Shown: piece by piece, positions 51,322 to 59,548 of the stretch | Position numbering within the stretch: position 1 is the stretch's first letter | Layout: every line of letters starts with the position of its first letter | Assembly (NCBI GenBank): GCA_014163555.1 | Contig: JACJGO010000019.1 | Location: 56,836 to 120,835, forward strand | DNA from: Flavisolibacter longurius | GTDB taxonomy: Bacteria; Bacteroidota; Bacteroidia; Chitinophagales; Chitinophagaceae | Length of the DNA stretch: 64,000 nt | Direction: 5' to 3' | The notes under the pieces: model-generated | Database searches by the model: none | Told to the model about the DNA's origin: nothing | The model's input: the letters and a program-made list of their open reading frames with translations, nothing else | Position numbers and translations under genes: made by a program

Positions 51322-51329
51322 CAAATGTA
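51322..51329 (-). promoter_or_regulatory. purK promoter, TACATTTG
   Basis: Exact TAnnTTTG on the minus strand with only 4 nt (CGCC) before the ATG; leaderless candidate. Confidence 0.6.
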
Positions 51330-51469
51330 CTACCAATCAATGCACCAAAATGGAAAATACTCACAGCGCTGGAAAAGCGCCAATAATCTGGGGATCTTCA
51401 CTTTTTCAAAAGCAATCGTGTACCGTGTTTGGCGTAAGAGTTGCGGCGGGTAAAGAAACAGGATGACCT

Positions 51470-52729
51470 ATGCACCGTTTAAACTCGGCAGCAGACCTCG
51501 ATGCGTTGTTGGCTGATATTGGCGACCGGCCGGTGGTCATGCTGGGCGAAGCTTCGCACGGCACCCATGAATATTATACCTGGCGAACGGCGATTACCAA
51601 ACGATTGATCCAGGAAAAAGGCTTCCAATTTATTGCCGTAGAAGGCGACTGGCCAGATTGCTATAGAATCAACCGCTATGTGAAAGGGTATAAAGACGCC
51701 GGTAACACGATCTGCGAGGTGTTACACAACTTCGACCGCTGGCCTACCTGGATGTGGGCCAACTGGGAAGTAGCGGCCCTGACCGAATGGCTGCGGGACT
51801 ACAACAGCAACAGGCCCATGCCGCAACGGGTAGGTTTTTATGGCCTGGATGTGTACAGTCTTTGGGACAGCATGTATGCCATGATGGATTACCTGCAGGA
51901 AGAAGACCCGCAGGCCGCGCAGTCGGTAAAGCAGGCAATCCTATGCTTTGAACCCTTTGAAGAAAATGAGCAGGCCTATGCCCGCTATTCGTTGACAGAG
52001 CATTCCTGCCGCGAAAAAGTGTTGGCCATGCTGAAAGAAATCCGCAGCAAAGCACACCACCTTGATGGCGACCGAGAAGCCGGTTTAAATACCGAACAAA
52101 ACGCACTGATTGCCGTAAACGCCGAAAAATATTACCGGGCCATGATGAGCTTCGACAATGAAAGCTGGAATGTAAGGGATACGCACATGATGGAAACGCT
52201 CGACCGGTTGATGACCTTTCATGGGAAAGGATCGAAGGGAATTGTATGGGAACACAATACCCATATTGGTGATGCCAGGGCCACCGATATGAAGCGTGCC
52301 GGCATGGTGAACATCGGGCAACTGGCAAGAGAACAGTACGGCATCAACCAGGTTTACCTGGTTGGATTTGGCTCGTACCAGGGAACTGTGATTGCAGGCG
52401 AGGAGTGGGGTGCCCCCATGAAAGTGATGGATGTGCCCGAAGCAAGAGAAGGTAGCGTGGAGTACTTGTTGCACCAGGAAAGTAAACAAAACCGATACCT
52501 GCTATTTAATACGGAAGATATAAGGCAGCAATACGATGAAGCCATCCGGCACCGTGCCATCGGCGTGGTGTACAATCCTTACCGTGAAAAATTTGGCAAC
52601 TATGTACCATCGGTGATGGCTAACCGTTATGATGCCTTTGTATATCTTGATCAGACAACAGCCCTGCATCCTTTGCACCTGAAACCGCACAGCGAAAAAA
52701 CACCGGATACATATCCGTTCAATTTTTAG
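51470..52729 (+). CDS. Erythromycin-esterase-family protein
   Basis: 419 aa of the erythromycin esterase superfamily (EreA-like fold). Motifs: VMLGEASHGTHEYYTWR with the active-site Glu and His, AVEGDWPDCYRIN, and WEHNTHIGDARATDM. Most chromosomal members have unknown substrates and many do not give resistance, so this should not be read as a resistance gene. No signal peptide, hence cytosolic. Divergent from purK. Confidence 0.93.
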   Translation: MHRLNSAADLDALLADIGDRPVVMLGEASHGTHEYYTWRTAITKRLIQEKGFQFIAVEGDWPDCYRINRYVKGYKDAGNTICEVLHNFDRWPTWMWANWEVAALTEWLRDYNSNRPMPQRVGFYGLDVYSLWDSMYAMMDYLQEEDPQAAQSVKQAILCFEPFEENEQAYARYSLTEHSCREKVLAMLKEIRSKAHHLDGDREAGLNTEQNALIAVNAEKYYRAMMSFDNESWNVRDTHMMETLDRLMTFHGKGSKGIVWEHNTHIGDARATDMKRAGMVNIGQLAREQYGINQVYLVGFGSYQGTVIAGEEWGAPMKVMDVPEAREGSVEYLLHQESKQNRYLLFNTEDIRQQYDEAIRHRAIGVVYNPYREKFGNYVPSVMANRYDAFVYLDQTTALHPLHLKPHSEKTPDTYPFNF

Positions 52730-52786
52730 GATTTGAATAAAGTGTTGGTGTAGTACGCAGGAAGGAGGAAATACGTTGCCTCCATT

Positions 52787-52794
52787 TATCTTTA
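52787..52794 (+). promoter_or_regulatory. pepT promoter, TATCTTTA
   Basis: TAnnTTTA box exactly 4 nt before the ATG at 52799; leaderless candidate. Confidence 0.5.
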
Positions 52795-52798
52795 CCCC

Positions 52799-54049
52799 AT
52801 GTTTGACCAATACCCGTTTACCGCTGCCGAACGCTTTCAGCGATATGTGCAGATTGATACGCAAAGCGATCCGCTTTCATCCTCGTTTCCCTCTTCTGAA
52901 AAGCAGAAAAATCTTTCGCGTTTGCTGGTGTATGAACTAAAAGCCATGGGCATTGCGGATGCAGAGATGGACGAGTGGGGTTATGTATATGCAACAGTTC
53001 CTTCCAACACGGCGAAAAACGTTCCGGTGGTTTGTTTTTGTGCGCATGTGGATACAGCGCCGGATGCCAGCGGGACCGGGGTTAAACCCATTCTGCATAA
53101 AAATTATAATGGCCAGGACATTGTATTACCCGACGATACGACACAGGTTTTGCGCAAGGCAGATTTCCCTTATTTGAATAAACTGGTCGGGCATGATATA
53201 ATAACGGCCAGCGGGACTACTTTGTTGGGAAGCGATGACAAAGCCGGTGTGGCCGAGATCATGGATGCTGCGCACTTTTTGATGACGCATGCTGAGGTCA
53301 AGCATGGTGCCATACGCTTGTTGTTTACACCCGATGAAGAAGTGGGACGTGGCACCGCAAAAGTTGACATGGAAAAATTAGGTGCACACTTTGGCTATAC
53401 CCTTGATGGTGGTGAAGCCGGTTCGCTGGAAGATGAAACCTTCAGCGCCGACGGTGTACAGTTGGTGATTCATGGTGTGATCACGCATCCCGGTTATGCA
53501 AAAGGAAAAATGGTCAATGCGCTGAAGATTGCAGGCGATGTGCTGGCTTCGTTGCCCCGTGCCGAACTTTCCCCCGAAACCACCGAAGGCAAGCAGGGTT
53601 TTATTCATCCGGTACGGGTAGATGGCATTGCCGAAAAAGCAACCATTGATTTTATCATCCGCGATTTTGTAACCGATGGCCTGAAGAAAAAAGAAGATTT
53701 CCTTTTAGGTATTGTTGAGATGGTGATGGACAATTATCCAAATGCAACGTTCGAATTCAACGTAACCGAGCAATACCGGAACATGAAAGAAGTGCTTGAC
53801 CAACACCCGCAGGTGGTACAGTATGCCAGGGAGGCCATTGAACGCAGTGGATTATCGCTGAAAATGGAAAGCATTCGTGGCGGTACCGATGGCAGCCGTC
53901 TTTCGTTTATGGGACTGCCTTGCCCAAATCTTTTTGCCGGCGAGCAGGCCATTCATTCCAAGCTGGAATTTATTTCGGTGCAGGATATGAACAAGGCCGT
54001 TGAGACCATCGTTCATCTTTGCTCCATTTGGGAAGAGAAGTCCACCTGA
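52799..54049 (+). CDS. pepT: Tripeptide aminopeptidase (peptidase T)
   Basis: M20 zinc aminopeptidase that removes N-terminal residues from tripeptides. 416 aa. Metal site: CAHVDTAPD (His and Asp), LGSDDKAGVAE with bridging Asp, FTPDEEVGRGT with catalytic Glu pair, and the later DGGEAGSLEDETF. A C-terminal histidine is in FAGEQAIHSKLEF. Dimerisation domain in the middle. Cytosolic. Confidence 0.95.
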   Translation: MFDQYPFTAAERFQRYVQIDTQSDPLSSSFPSSEKQKNLSRLLVYELKAMGIADAEMDEWGYVYATVPSNTAKNVPVVCFCAHVDTAPDASGTGVKPILHKNYNGQDIVLPDDTTQVLRKADFPYLNKLVGHDIITASGTTLLGSDDKAGVAEIMDAAHFLMTHAEVKHGAIRLLFTPDEEVGRGTAKVDMEKLGAHFGYTLDGGEAGSLEDETFSADGVQLVIHGVITHPGYAKGKMVNALKIAGDVLASLPRAELSPETTEGKQGFIHPVRVDGIAEKATIDFIIRDFVTDGLKKKEDFLLGIVEMVMDNYPNATFEFNVTEQYRNMKEVLDQHPQVVQYAREAIERSGLSLKMESIRGGTDGSRLSFMGLPCPNLFAGEQAIHSKLEFISVQDMNKAVETIVHLCSIWEEKST

Positions 54050-54118
54050 CAATAAGAAGAGACAAATTCCCGTTTCTTTTTTACCAGTTTGTATACGCAG
54101 ACCATTTCATTCCTGCTA

Positions 54119-54126
54119 TATATTTA
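54119..54126 (+). promoter_or_regulatory. Promoter of the OmpA-like gene, TATATTTA
   Basis: TAnnTTTA box 4 nt before the GTG at 54131; it supports the GTG start. Confidence 0.45.
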
Positions 54127-54130
54127 GATT

Positions 54131-55231
54131 GTGAGACGGATTTTTTTGATTTTGTTTGGATGCCTCCCCCTGTTATTGCCGGCCCAGAATCTCCTGATGA
54201 ACGGCGGTTTTGAAGACGAGAACATTTGCTCGGAGTACAGCAAGAACTGTGCGCCGGAAGGATGGATCTCCACTTCGCTTTATGCCGATTATTATTTTGA
54301 TGACGAACCCAATGCTTTTGAAGGGCGGCATTTTGTGGGAATGGTGCTGGCCCGTATGGACCGGCAGGTAGGCAAACATTTTTTACGTAGCCGGCTTCTG
54401 TGCGGCTTGCGCAAAGGGGCAAAATACAGAATCGATTTTCGTGTTCGTTCCAAACATCCGGTATTTGATTCGATTGGTGTTTATTTTTCAGAAAATGATT
54501 TTTTATACCAGAAAGAAAAATTACGCAATACAGTTCCGCAAGTCTTTTTAAAAGACGTTGCAACACTGCAGCCTTCCCGCGACTGGCAACAGGTTTCGCT
54601 CCTGTATACAGCCAATGGTGAAGAGAACTTTATTTCCATTGGCGATTTCAAACAAAAGGAACATGATTTTGCCGGACTGCCCGACCTTGGCAGGGACTAT
54701 TATTTCTTTATCGACAGCATTCGTCTTGCACCCATCAACCCACAGGAACACATTTGTTCGGAAGCGGAAGCCGTAAGAGAAGAGGACTATGGTTTTGATG
54801 TCCGGCACAACCTGCTCGATCGGTTGGTATACGTTTATACAAAGAAGCCGCCACCGGTAGCACCGCTTTCCAAAACCATTTTGCAACGGGTGGATACATT
54901 GGTGATTCCGGATGTGTTGTTTGCTACCAACAGTTATACACTGAGAGAGGAGGCGAAAGAACTGCTGTCGAAACTAACGCAAAAAACCGGTGCATCCCGG
55001 GTAGATTCTGTTGTGGTGGAAGGGCATACCGACAGCCAGGGAAGCCTGCTTTCCAACCAAACCTTGTCCGAAAACAGGGCAAAGAGTGTTTCCGGTTTTA
55101 TGCAGAATTCACTGCAGACAACCTTCTTTACAAGAGGGTGGGCCAGCACCAAACCGGCTGCCGAAAATACCACGCCGGAGGGGCGACAAAAGAACCGGCG
55201 GGTTGAAATTTACATTTATCTGCGTGAATAA
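54131..55231 (+). CDS. OmpA-like outer membrane protein with N-terminal jelly-roll-like domain
   Basis: 366 aa starting at GTG (MRRIFLILFGCLPLLLPAQ, a signal peptide); no in-frame ATG lies before the signal. The N-terminal ~200 residues start NLLMNGGFEDENICSEY, a layout common in this phylum's carbohydrate-binding-like beta-sandwich domains. The C-terminal ~110 residues form an OmpA domain (VVEGHTDSQGSLLSNQTLSE then GRQKNRRVEIYI) that binds peptidoglycan. ExbB and ExbD genes follow, so an envelope energy or anchoring module is likely. Confidence 0.9.
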   Translation: MRRIFLILFGCLPLLLPAQNLLMNGGFEDENICSEYSKNCAPEGWISTSLYADYYFDDEPNAFEGRHFVGMVLARMDRQVGKHFLRSRLLCGLRKGAKYRIDFRVRSKHPVFDSIGVYFSENDFLYQKEKLRNTVPQVFLKDVATLQPSRDWQQVSLLYTANGEENFISIGDFKQKEHDFAGLPDLGRDYYFFIDSIRLAPINPQEHICSEAEAVREEDYGFDVRHNLLDRLVYVYTKKPPPVAPLSKTILQRVDTLVIPDVLFATNSYTLREEAKELLSKLTQKTGASRVDSVVVEGHTDSQGSLLSNQTLSENRAKSVSGFMQNSLQTTFFTRGWASTKPAAENTTPEGRQKNRRVEIYIYLRE

Positions 55232-55398
55232 AAGTCCTGAAAGATGTAGGGGTTTTAACTTATCAACTACCGGGAAAAGGATAGTTCCTGAAAACGTTAA
55301 ATGTCTTATTGCTGTTGGCATTTTTTGGGAATGCGCTATATCATTGCAAAATATAAAAGAAAGAACAGCGTTATTTTTATCCAAAAACACGAACCAGC

Positions 55399-56088
55399 AT
55401 GTTTCAAAAGTTTTTTCTCCTGCAGGTTGATTCCACCGGACTTGCAATGCAGAGTGATGTTCCACAGAAAGGCGTTAGTTTGATTGAACTGTTGCAATTG
55501 GGCGGGTGGATTATGATACCACTTGCCGGCCTTTTTATCCTTACCATTTATGTATTTTTTGAACGCTTTCTTTCCATCCGGAAAGCGTCTGCCATTGAAG
55601 GCAATTTCATGAACATCATTCGTGATCACATTGTAAATGGCAATGTCACTGCTGCCCGGAGCTTTGCCAAAAACACCAACAACCCGGTGGCCCGAATTAT
55701 TGATAAAGGCATTCAGCGCATTGGCAAGCCCATTGAAAATATAGAACGCAGCATGGAGAATGTAGGCAAACTGGAACTTTACAACCTGGAGAAAAATCTT
55801 TCTATTTTGTCGCTTTCCGCAGGAATTGCGCCGTTGCTGGGGTTTTTGGGAACCATCATTGGGATGTTCCAGTTGTTTTACAGCCTGGCAACCGGGGGTG
55901 ATTTCACCATTCAAACAATGGCCGATGGTATTTATACCAAAGTGATTACTTCTGCGGCAGGTTTGATCATTGGTTTGATGGCCTACATTGCACATAATTT
56001 TTTGACGACCCAGGTAGATAAGACAGCCTATAAAATGGAAACTGCCAGCGCTGAATTCCTGGATATTTTGCAGGAACCGACGCGGTAA
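55399..56088 (+). CDS. ExbB/TolQ/MotA-type proton channel protein
   Basis: 229 aa with three membrane helices (LGGWIMIPLAGLFILTIYVF; LLGFLGTIIGMFQLFYSL; ITSAAGLIIGLMAYIAHNFL). The MotA_ExbB signature LLGFLGTIIGMF is intact. It forms the stator with ExbD that harvests proton motive force for TonB- or Tol-type work. The next gene is ExbD-like; no TonB gene is within view. Confidence 0.94.
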   Translation: MFQKFFLLQVDSTGLAMQSDVPQKGVSLIELLQLGGWIMIPLAGLFILTIYVFFERFLSIRKASAIEGNFMNIIRDHIVNGNVTAARSFAKNTNNPVARIIDKGIQRIGKPIENIERSMENVGKLELYNLEKNLSILSLSAGIAPLLGFLGTIIGMFQLFYSLATGGDFTIQTMADGIYTKVITSAAGLIIGLMAYIAHNFLTTQVDKTAYKMETASAEFLDILQEPTR

Positions 56089-56111
56089 CAAGAGCAATTG
56101 GCAACGGCCAA

Positions 56112-56159
56112 AAGCGTCATATGGAATATTCGTGTCATTCGTGAAAAATTCGTGTTTAA
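56112..56159 (+). repeat. ATTCGTG repeat between exbB and exbD
   Basis: Three ATTCGTG copies spaced about 9 nt stand in the 71-bp spacer between two genes that should be in one operon. Confidence 0.6.
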
Positions 56160-56558
56160 ATGAACATCAGAAGAAAATTAAGAGCACATACGGAAGTTCA
56201 CACAGGACCGCTGAATGATATTTTGTTCATTCTCCTGCTGTTCTTTCTGATCACATCTACACTGGCCAATCCCAACCTGGTAAAAGTGAACAATCCAAAA
56301 GGCTCGAAAGATTCACGGGCCAAGCAGGATATTATTGTCTCCATTGATAAAGAGAATAAGTTCTACATCGGCGGGTCATCAGTGCAAAATAATTTGGTTG
56401 ACTCTTTTGTAAAGGAACACATCATCCGGGCAAAAGAAAAAGTGGATACGCCTTCCGTTGTGATCAATGCTGATACCAGTGCCTATTATGGCGAGGTGTT
56501 CCGCATTATGCGTGTTGCCAAACAAAACGGAGCAAAAGTGGCCGCATTGGTAAAGTAG
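56160..56558 (+). CDS. ExbD/TolR-type biopolymer transport protein
   Basis: 132 aa. One N-terminal transmembrane helix with the proton-carrying aspartate: GPLNDILFILLLFFLITSTL. The periplasmic part (DIIVSIDKENKFYIGG) has the usual TolR fold pattern. Partner of the ExbB-like protein 71 bp upstream. Function in TonB-dependent uptake or gliding/Tol-type work cannot be told apart here. Confidence 0.94.
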   Translation: MNIRRKLRAHTEVHTGPLNDILFILLLFFLITSTLANPNLVKVNNPKGSKDSRAKQDIIVSIDKENKFYIGGSSVQNNLVDSFVKEHIIRAKEKVDTPSVVINADTSAYYGEVFRIMRVAKQNGAKVAALVK

Positions 56559-56585
56559 TGAATGGTGAGTGGTCAATGGTGAGTA
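56558..56585 (+). repeat. Period-7 repeat after exbD, left arm
   Basis: Four 7-mers of the type GTGAGTG start in the exbD stop codon. Complementary CACC/ACCATTT units lie at 56668-56703, overlapping the end of prmC. Confidence 0.8.
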
Positions 56586-56619
56586 GGTTCTTCTGGTTAA
56601 CGAAACCCTTCATAAAAAA

Positions 56620-56648
56620 ACCTCCTGAGCATTCAGGAGGTTTTTTTA
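56620..56648. terminator. Bidirectional terminator
   Basis: AACCTCCTGA and TCAGGAGGTT around GCAT, with A-run and T-run on the two sides. It sits between the two period-7 arms and serves convergent exbD and prmC. Confidence 0.92.
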
Positions 56649-56667
56649 TTTTATACTGGTCAACAGG

Positions 56668-56703
56668 TTCACCATTTACCACCACTCACCACCTTCACCA
56701 TCC
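56668..56703 (-). repeat. Period-7 repeat, right arm, in prmC 3' end
   Basis: About five 7-mers of the type TTTACCA, complementary to the array at 56558. It includes the prmC stop codon and last codons. Confidence 0.7.
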
Positions 56704-57577
56704 TGTCTTTTCCTTGCATATCTTTTTTGAGCTCGATCTGACTGTAACCTTCACTGCGGAAAAGTGCCACTACATCGGCACCCAGCGCTTCATGAATCTC
56801 CAGGTAGATGGTCCCGTTAGCGTATAGCCGTTTTTTTGCAAAAAGGGCAATGGCTTTGTAGAATAGGAGGGCATCGTCATTGAGGACAAACAACGCTGTA
56901 TGCGGCTCAAAGTTCAGGACATTCGGCTGCATGGTTTCTTTATCGCTAATTGGAATATAAGGCGGATTGCTGACGATGATATCCACTGTCGGCAGAGAAA
57001 TTTGCTGCGCCTCATCTAAAAAATTGATCCCCTGGAAATCGACGCGGATATCCAGCGTTGAGCCATTTCTCCGGGCAATGTTGAGTGCTTCTTCGCTCAC
57101 ATCGCAACCCCATACTTCTGCCCGGGGCATAGCTTTTTTTAAGGCCAAGGCAATGCAACCGCTGCCTGTTCCAACATCTAATATCTTCAGTTGTGTGGTC
57201 GCATCAGCCTGCACGGGTCCGCGGTTAAATACATCAAGGCCGGACGTTCTTACATCGCTTGCAATCCAATCAACCAATTCTTCCGTTTCCGGTCGAGGTA
57301 TCAAGACTGAATTGTCAACATACAACTCCATGCCATAAAACCAGGCTTTGTTCTGTACATAGTGAATGGGTTCATGTGTTAACAAACGTTGTAGCTGTTC
57401 CTGCAGTTTTTTCTCCTGGGCTGGTGACAGTGCTTCATCTTTTTGCAACAGCAACCCGCTTCTGGAGTGCCCGGTGCAATCTTCCAGCACCAACTGTGCA
57501 ATGTTGCTGCTTTCGCTTTCGTCGTAGATAGTTTGCAATGCCTGCCGGAGATACAAATGCGCCTCACCAATTTTCAT
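56669..57577 (-). CDS. prmC: Release factor glutamine methyltransferase PrmC (HemK)
   Basis: SAM-dependent enzyme that methylates the GGQ glutamine of release factors. 302 aa. N-terminal helical domain ~1-90; VLIPRPETEELVDWI, LDVGTGSGCIALALKK (SAM-binding) and the catalytic SNPPYIP motif. The C-terminal codons are made of a period-7 repeat. Promoter TAAGTTTG 4 nt before the ATG, divergent from ribD. Confidence 0.97.
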   Translation of the reverse strand: MKIGEAHLYLRQALQTIYDESESSNIAQLVLEDCTGHSRSGLLLQKDEALSPAQEKKLQEQLQRLLTHEPIHYVQNKAWFYGMELYVDNSVLIPRPETEELVDWIASDVRTSGLDVFNRGPVQADATTQLKILDVGTGSGCIALALKKAMPRAEVWGCDVSEEALNIARRNGSTLDIRVDFQGINFLDEAQQISLPTVDIIVSNPPYIPISDKETMQPNVLNFEPHTALFVLNDDALLFYKAIALFAKKRLYANGTIYLEIHEALGADVVALFRSEGYSQIELKKDMQGKDRMVKVVSGGKW

Positions 57578-57581
57578 GCAT

Positions 57582-57589
57582 CAAACTTA
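57582..57589 (-). promoter_or_regulatory. prmC promoter, TAAGTTTG
   Basis: Exact TAnnTTTG on the minus strand, 4 nt before the prmC ATG; leaderless candidate. Confidence 0.6.
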
Positions 57590-57599
57590 ATCCTTTCTT

Positions 57600-57607
57600 T
57601 ATTTTTG
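57600..57607 (+). promoter_or_regulatory. ribD promoter, TATTTTTG
   Basis: Exact TAnnTTTG, 17 nt before the TTG start proposed for ribD. Only 10 bp separate it from the prmC box. Confidence 0.6.
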
Positions 57608-57624
57608 GTTTTATCCCGTTTGCT

Positions 57625-58704
57625 TTGAATCAGCACGAATTGTATATGCATCGTTGTTTGCAACTGGCTGCGTTAGCCGGTGGAGACGTAGCGCCTAACC
57701 CGGTTGTGGGTTCTGTGTTGGTACACAACAACCGGATCATTGGTGAAGGATATCACATGCAGTATGGAAAAGCCCACGCTGAAGTGAACTGTATGGCTTC
57801 GGTGAAAGAAGCTGATTTGTCGCTTATACCTCAATCGACACTTTATGTTTCGCTGGAACCCTGTGCCCATTTCGGAAAAACACCACCCTGTGCTGATTTG
57901 ATTATTGAGAATGGCATCCGGAAAGTGGTAGTGGGTTGCCGCGATCCGTTTATCGAAGTCAATGGCAAAGGCATCGAAAAACTGAAAGCTGCTGGGATTG
58001 AAGTGGAATTGGGCGTTTTGGAAAAAGAATGCAAGGAACTCAATAAACGATTCTTTTTGTTTCATACTGAGCACCGTCCGTATGTGACGCTAAAATGGGC
58101 ACAAACCGCTGACGGAAAAATTGCCGCGGAAGACTATGGCCGTGTACTGATCAGTAATGCCTATACCAACCGGCTGGTTCACAAATGGCGCAGTGAAGAG
58201 GCGGCCATTGCTGTGGGTACCAATACGGCTTTGTTTGATGATCCGGAACTTTCCACCCGCAATTGGCCGGGAAAAAATCCGGTTCGGGTAGTGGTGGATA
58301 TGCACTTGCGGCTGCCCTCGTCTCTTAAACTTTTTAATGGTGACATTCCCACTGTTGTTTTCAATTTGCACAAGCACACCTTACCGTTTGAAAATTTTAA
58401 TGCGCAAGATCTGCAGGTGAAAGGCGTTGGCTACTACCAGGTGACAGAAGACGTAAGCTTCGTTGACCAAATGCTCAATGGTTTATATCGAATAGGCATT
58501 CAAAGCTTACTGGTGGAAGGCGGCACCTTATTGCTGCAGTCGTTTATCGATGCGGGTGTTTGGGATGAAACAAAAATCATTTGCAACGAAGGCTTGGAGA
58601 TCGGTAGCGGATTGCCGGCGCCTGTATTGAAGAGGGCTTCCTTGCAAAAAAAAGAAACCGTATTTGGTGATAACATCCGTTACTACAAACCGCTTCCGGA
58701 CTGA
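57625..58704 (+). CDS. ribD: Riboflavin biosynthesis deaminase/reductase RibD
   Basis: Deaminates and reduces the pyrimidine intermediate of riboflavin synthesis. The TTG at 57625 gives LNQHELYMHRCLQLAALAGG, matching the usual RibD start (HExxM); the ATG at 57646 is the shorter option, and the frame is open further upstream but the promoter lies there. 359 aa. Deaminase zinc motif AHAEVN and EPCAHFGKTPPCADLI. Reductase half ~150-359 starts YVTLKWAQTADGKIA. The gene is 28 kb from ribBA. Confidence 0.95.
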   Translation: MNQHELYMHRCLQLAALAGGDVAPNPVVGSVLVHNNRIIGEGYHMQYGKAHAEVNCMASVKEADLSLIPQSTLYVSLEPCAHFGKTPPCADLIIENGIRKVVVGCRDPFIEVNGKGIEKLKAAGIEVELGVLEKECKELNKRFFLFHTEHRPYVTLKWAQTADGKIAAEDYGRVLISNAYTNRLVHKWRSEEAAIAVGTNTALFDDPELSTRNWPGKNPVRVVVDMHLRLPSSLKLFNGDIPTVVFNLHKHTLPFENFNAQDLQVKGVGYYQVTEDVSFVDQMLNGLYRIGIQSLLVEGGTLLLQSFIDAGVWDETKIICNEGLEIGSGLPAPVLKRASLQKKETVFGDNIRYYKPLPD

Positions 58705-58737
58705 TTTTCAAATTGCGCCCTACCTTCGCGGCCGCTG

Positions 58738-59334
58738 ATGACACATTATTACACCATCGAAAAGCCTTCACAGGCGGAATACAAAGATCGGGGCAGCCGT
58801 TTTCTGGCCTATGCGTTTCCCATTCAAACGGCAGACGATTACAAAAAAGGCCTGAAAGCTTTGAAGGAAGAACATCCCAAAGCGGCGCATCATTGTTCTG
58901 CCTTCCGTTTGGGTACCGATGGAAACAACTTCAGGGCAAGCGACGACGGTGAGCCCTCCGGTTCTGCCGGCAAACCTATTCTTGGACAAATCGACAGCAA
59001 GTCACTGACAAATACAGCCGTGGTAGTGGTACGTTATTTTGGCGGGACGCTGCTGGGTGTGCCGGGGTTAATTAATGCGTACAAAACTGCTACCTCGCTA
59101 GCCTTGCAACTCACACCTATTGTGGAAAAGCCTGTTCTTGTAACCTTCGAATTGCAGTTTGCCTACGATTTAATGAATGAAGTAATGATTTTTGTGAAGC
59201 GGTACAACTGCCTTGTGATGGAAAATGAAATGCAGCTTTTCTGTAGAATGGTGGTTGGCGTACCCAAGGCCGAAGAAGCCGTGTTTGAAGATAGGATTGG
59301 AGATATTCATGGGGTGGAAGTGCGAAAGATGTAG
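58738..59334 (+). CDS. YigZ/IMPACT-family protein
   Basis: 198 aa. UPF0029/IMPACT N-terminal domain: FLAYAFPIQTADDYKKGLK, then CSAFRLG... with SDDGEPSGSAGKPILGQI (family signature) and VVRYFGGTLLGVPGLINAY. C-terminal DUF1949-like segment. In bacteria the role is uncertain; some members act on translation or proteolysis. Start at ATG 58738; a weak TACCTTCG box lies 9 nt before. Confidence 0.93.
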   Translation: MTHYYTIEKPSQAEYKDRGSRFLAYAFPIQTADDYKKGLKALKEEHPKAAHHCSAFRLGTDGNNFRASDDGEPSGSAGKPILGQIDSKSLTNTAVVVVRYFGGTLLGVPGLINAYKTATSLALQLTPIVEKPVLVTFELQFAYDLMNEVMIFVKRYNCLVMENEMQLFCRMVVGVPKAEEAVFEDRIGDIHGVEVRKM

Positions 59335-59460
59335 CCCTGTTGAGTAATATTCCAGAATTTACAAGTGCGACGCAAACAAAGCCAGATAACAGTCCCGCAG
59401 TAAGACTCATATAAATTGTTCCTAACCTTTACATCCTCTTAACAAAATAGCAGCAATCCG

Positions 59461-59502
59461 CACCAAAGAAACCCCAAACGCCAAATTCCAGACTCCAAAC
59501 AG
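59461..59502 (+). repeat. Period-7 repeat before rpsA
   Basis: Six 7-mers of the type CAAACGC / CAGACTC. It ends 5 nt before the rpsA -7 box. No clear complementary arm is seen on the left of this spacer. Confidence 0.7.
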
Positions 59503-59507
59503 TTTCT

Positions 59508-59515
59508 TATCTTTG
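59508..59515 (+). promoter_or_regulatory. rpsA promoter, TATCTTTG
   Basis: Exact TAnnTTTG, 33 nt before the ATG at 59549. Confidence 0.65.
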
Positions 59516-59548
59516 CCGGCCCGAATCAAAAAACCTCTCGGGAATTTT

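Noticed and set aside
51470..52729. Macrolide resistance gene
   Set aside because: The family name is erythromycin esterase, but most chromosomal members have unknown substrates; no resistance context is visible.
55336..56097. 253-aa minus ORF opposite exbB
   Set aside because: Shadow; the plus strand has the ExbB signature.
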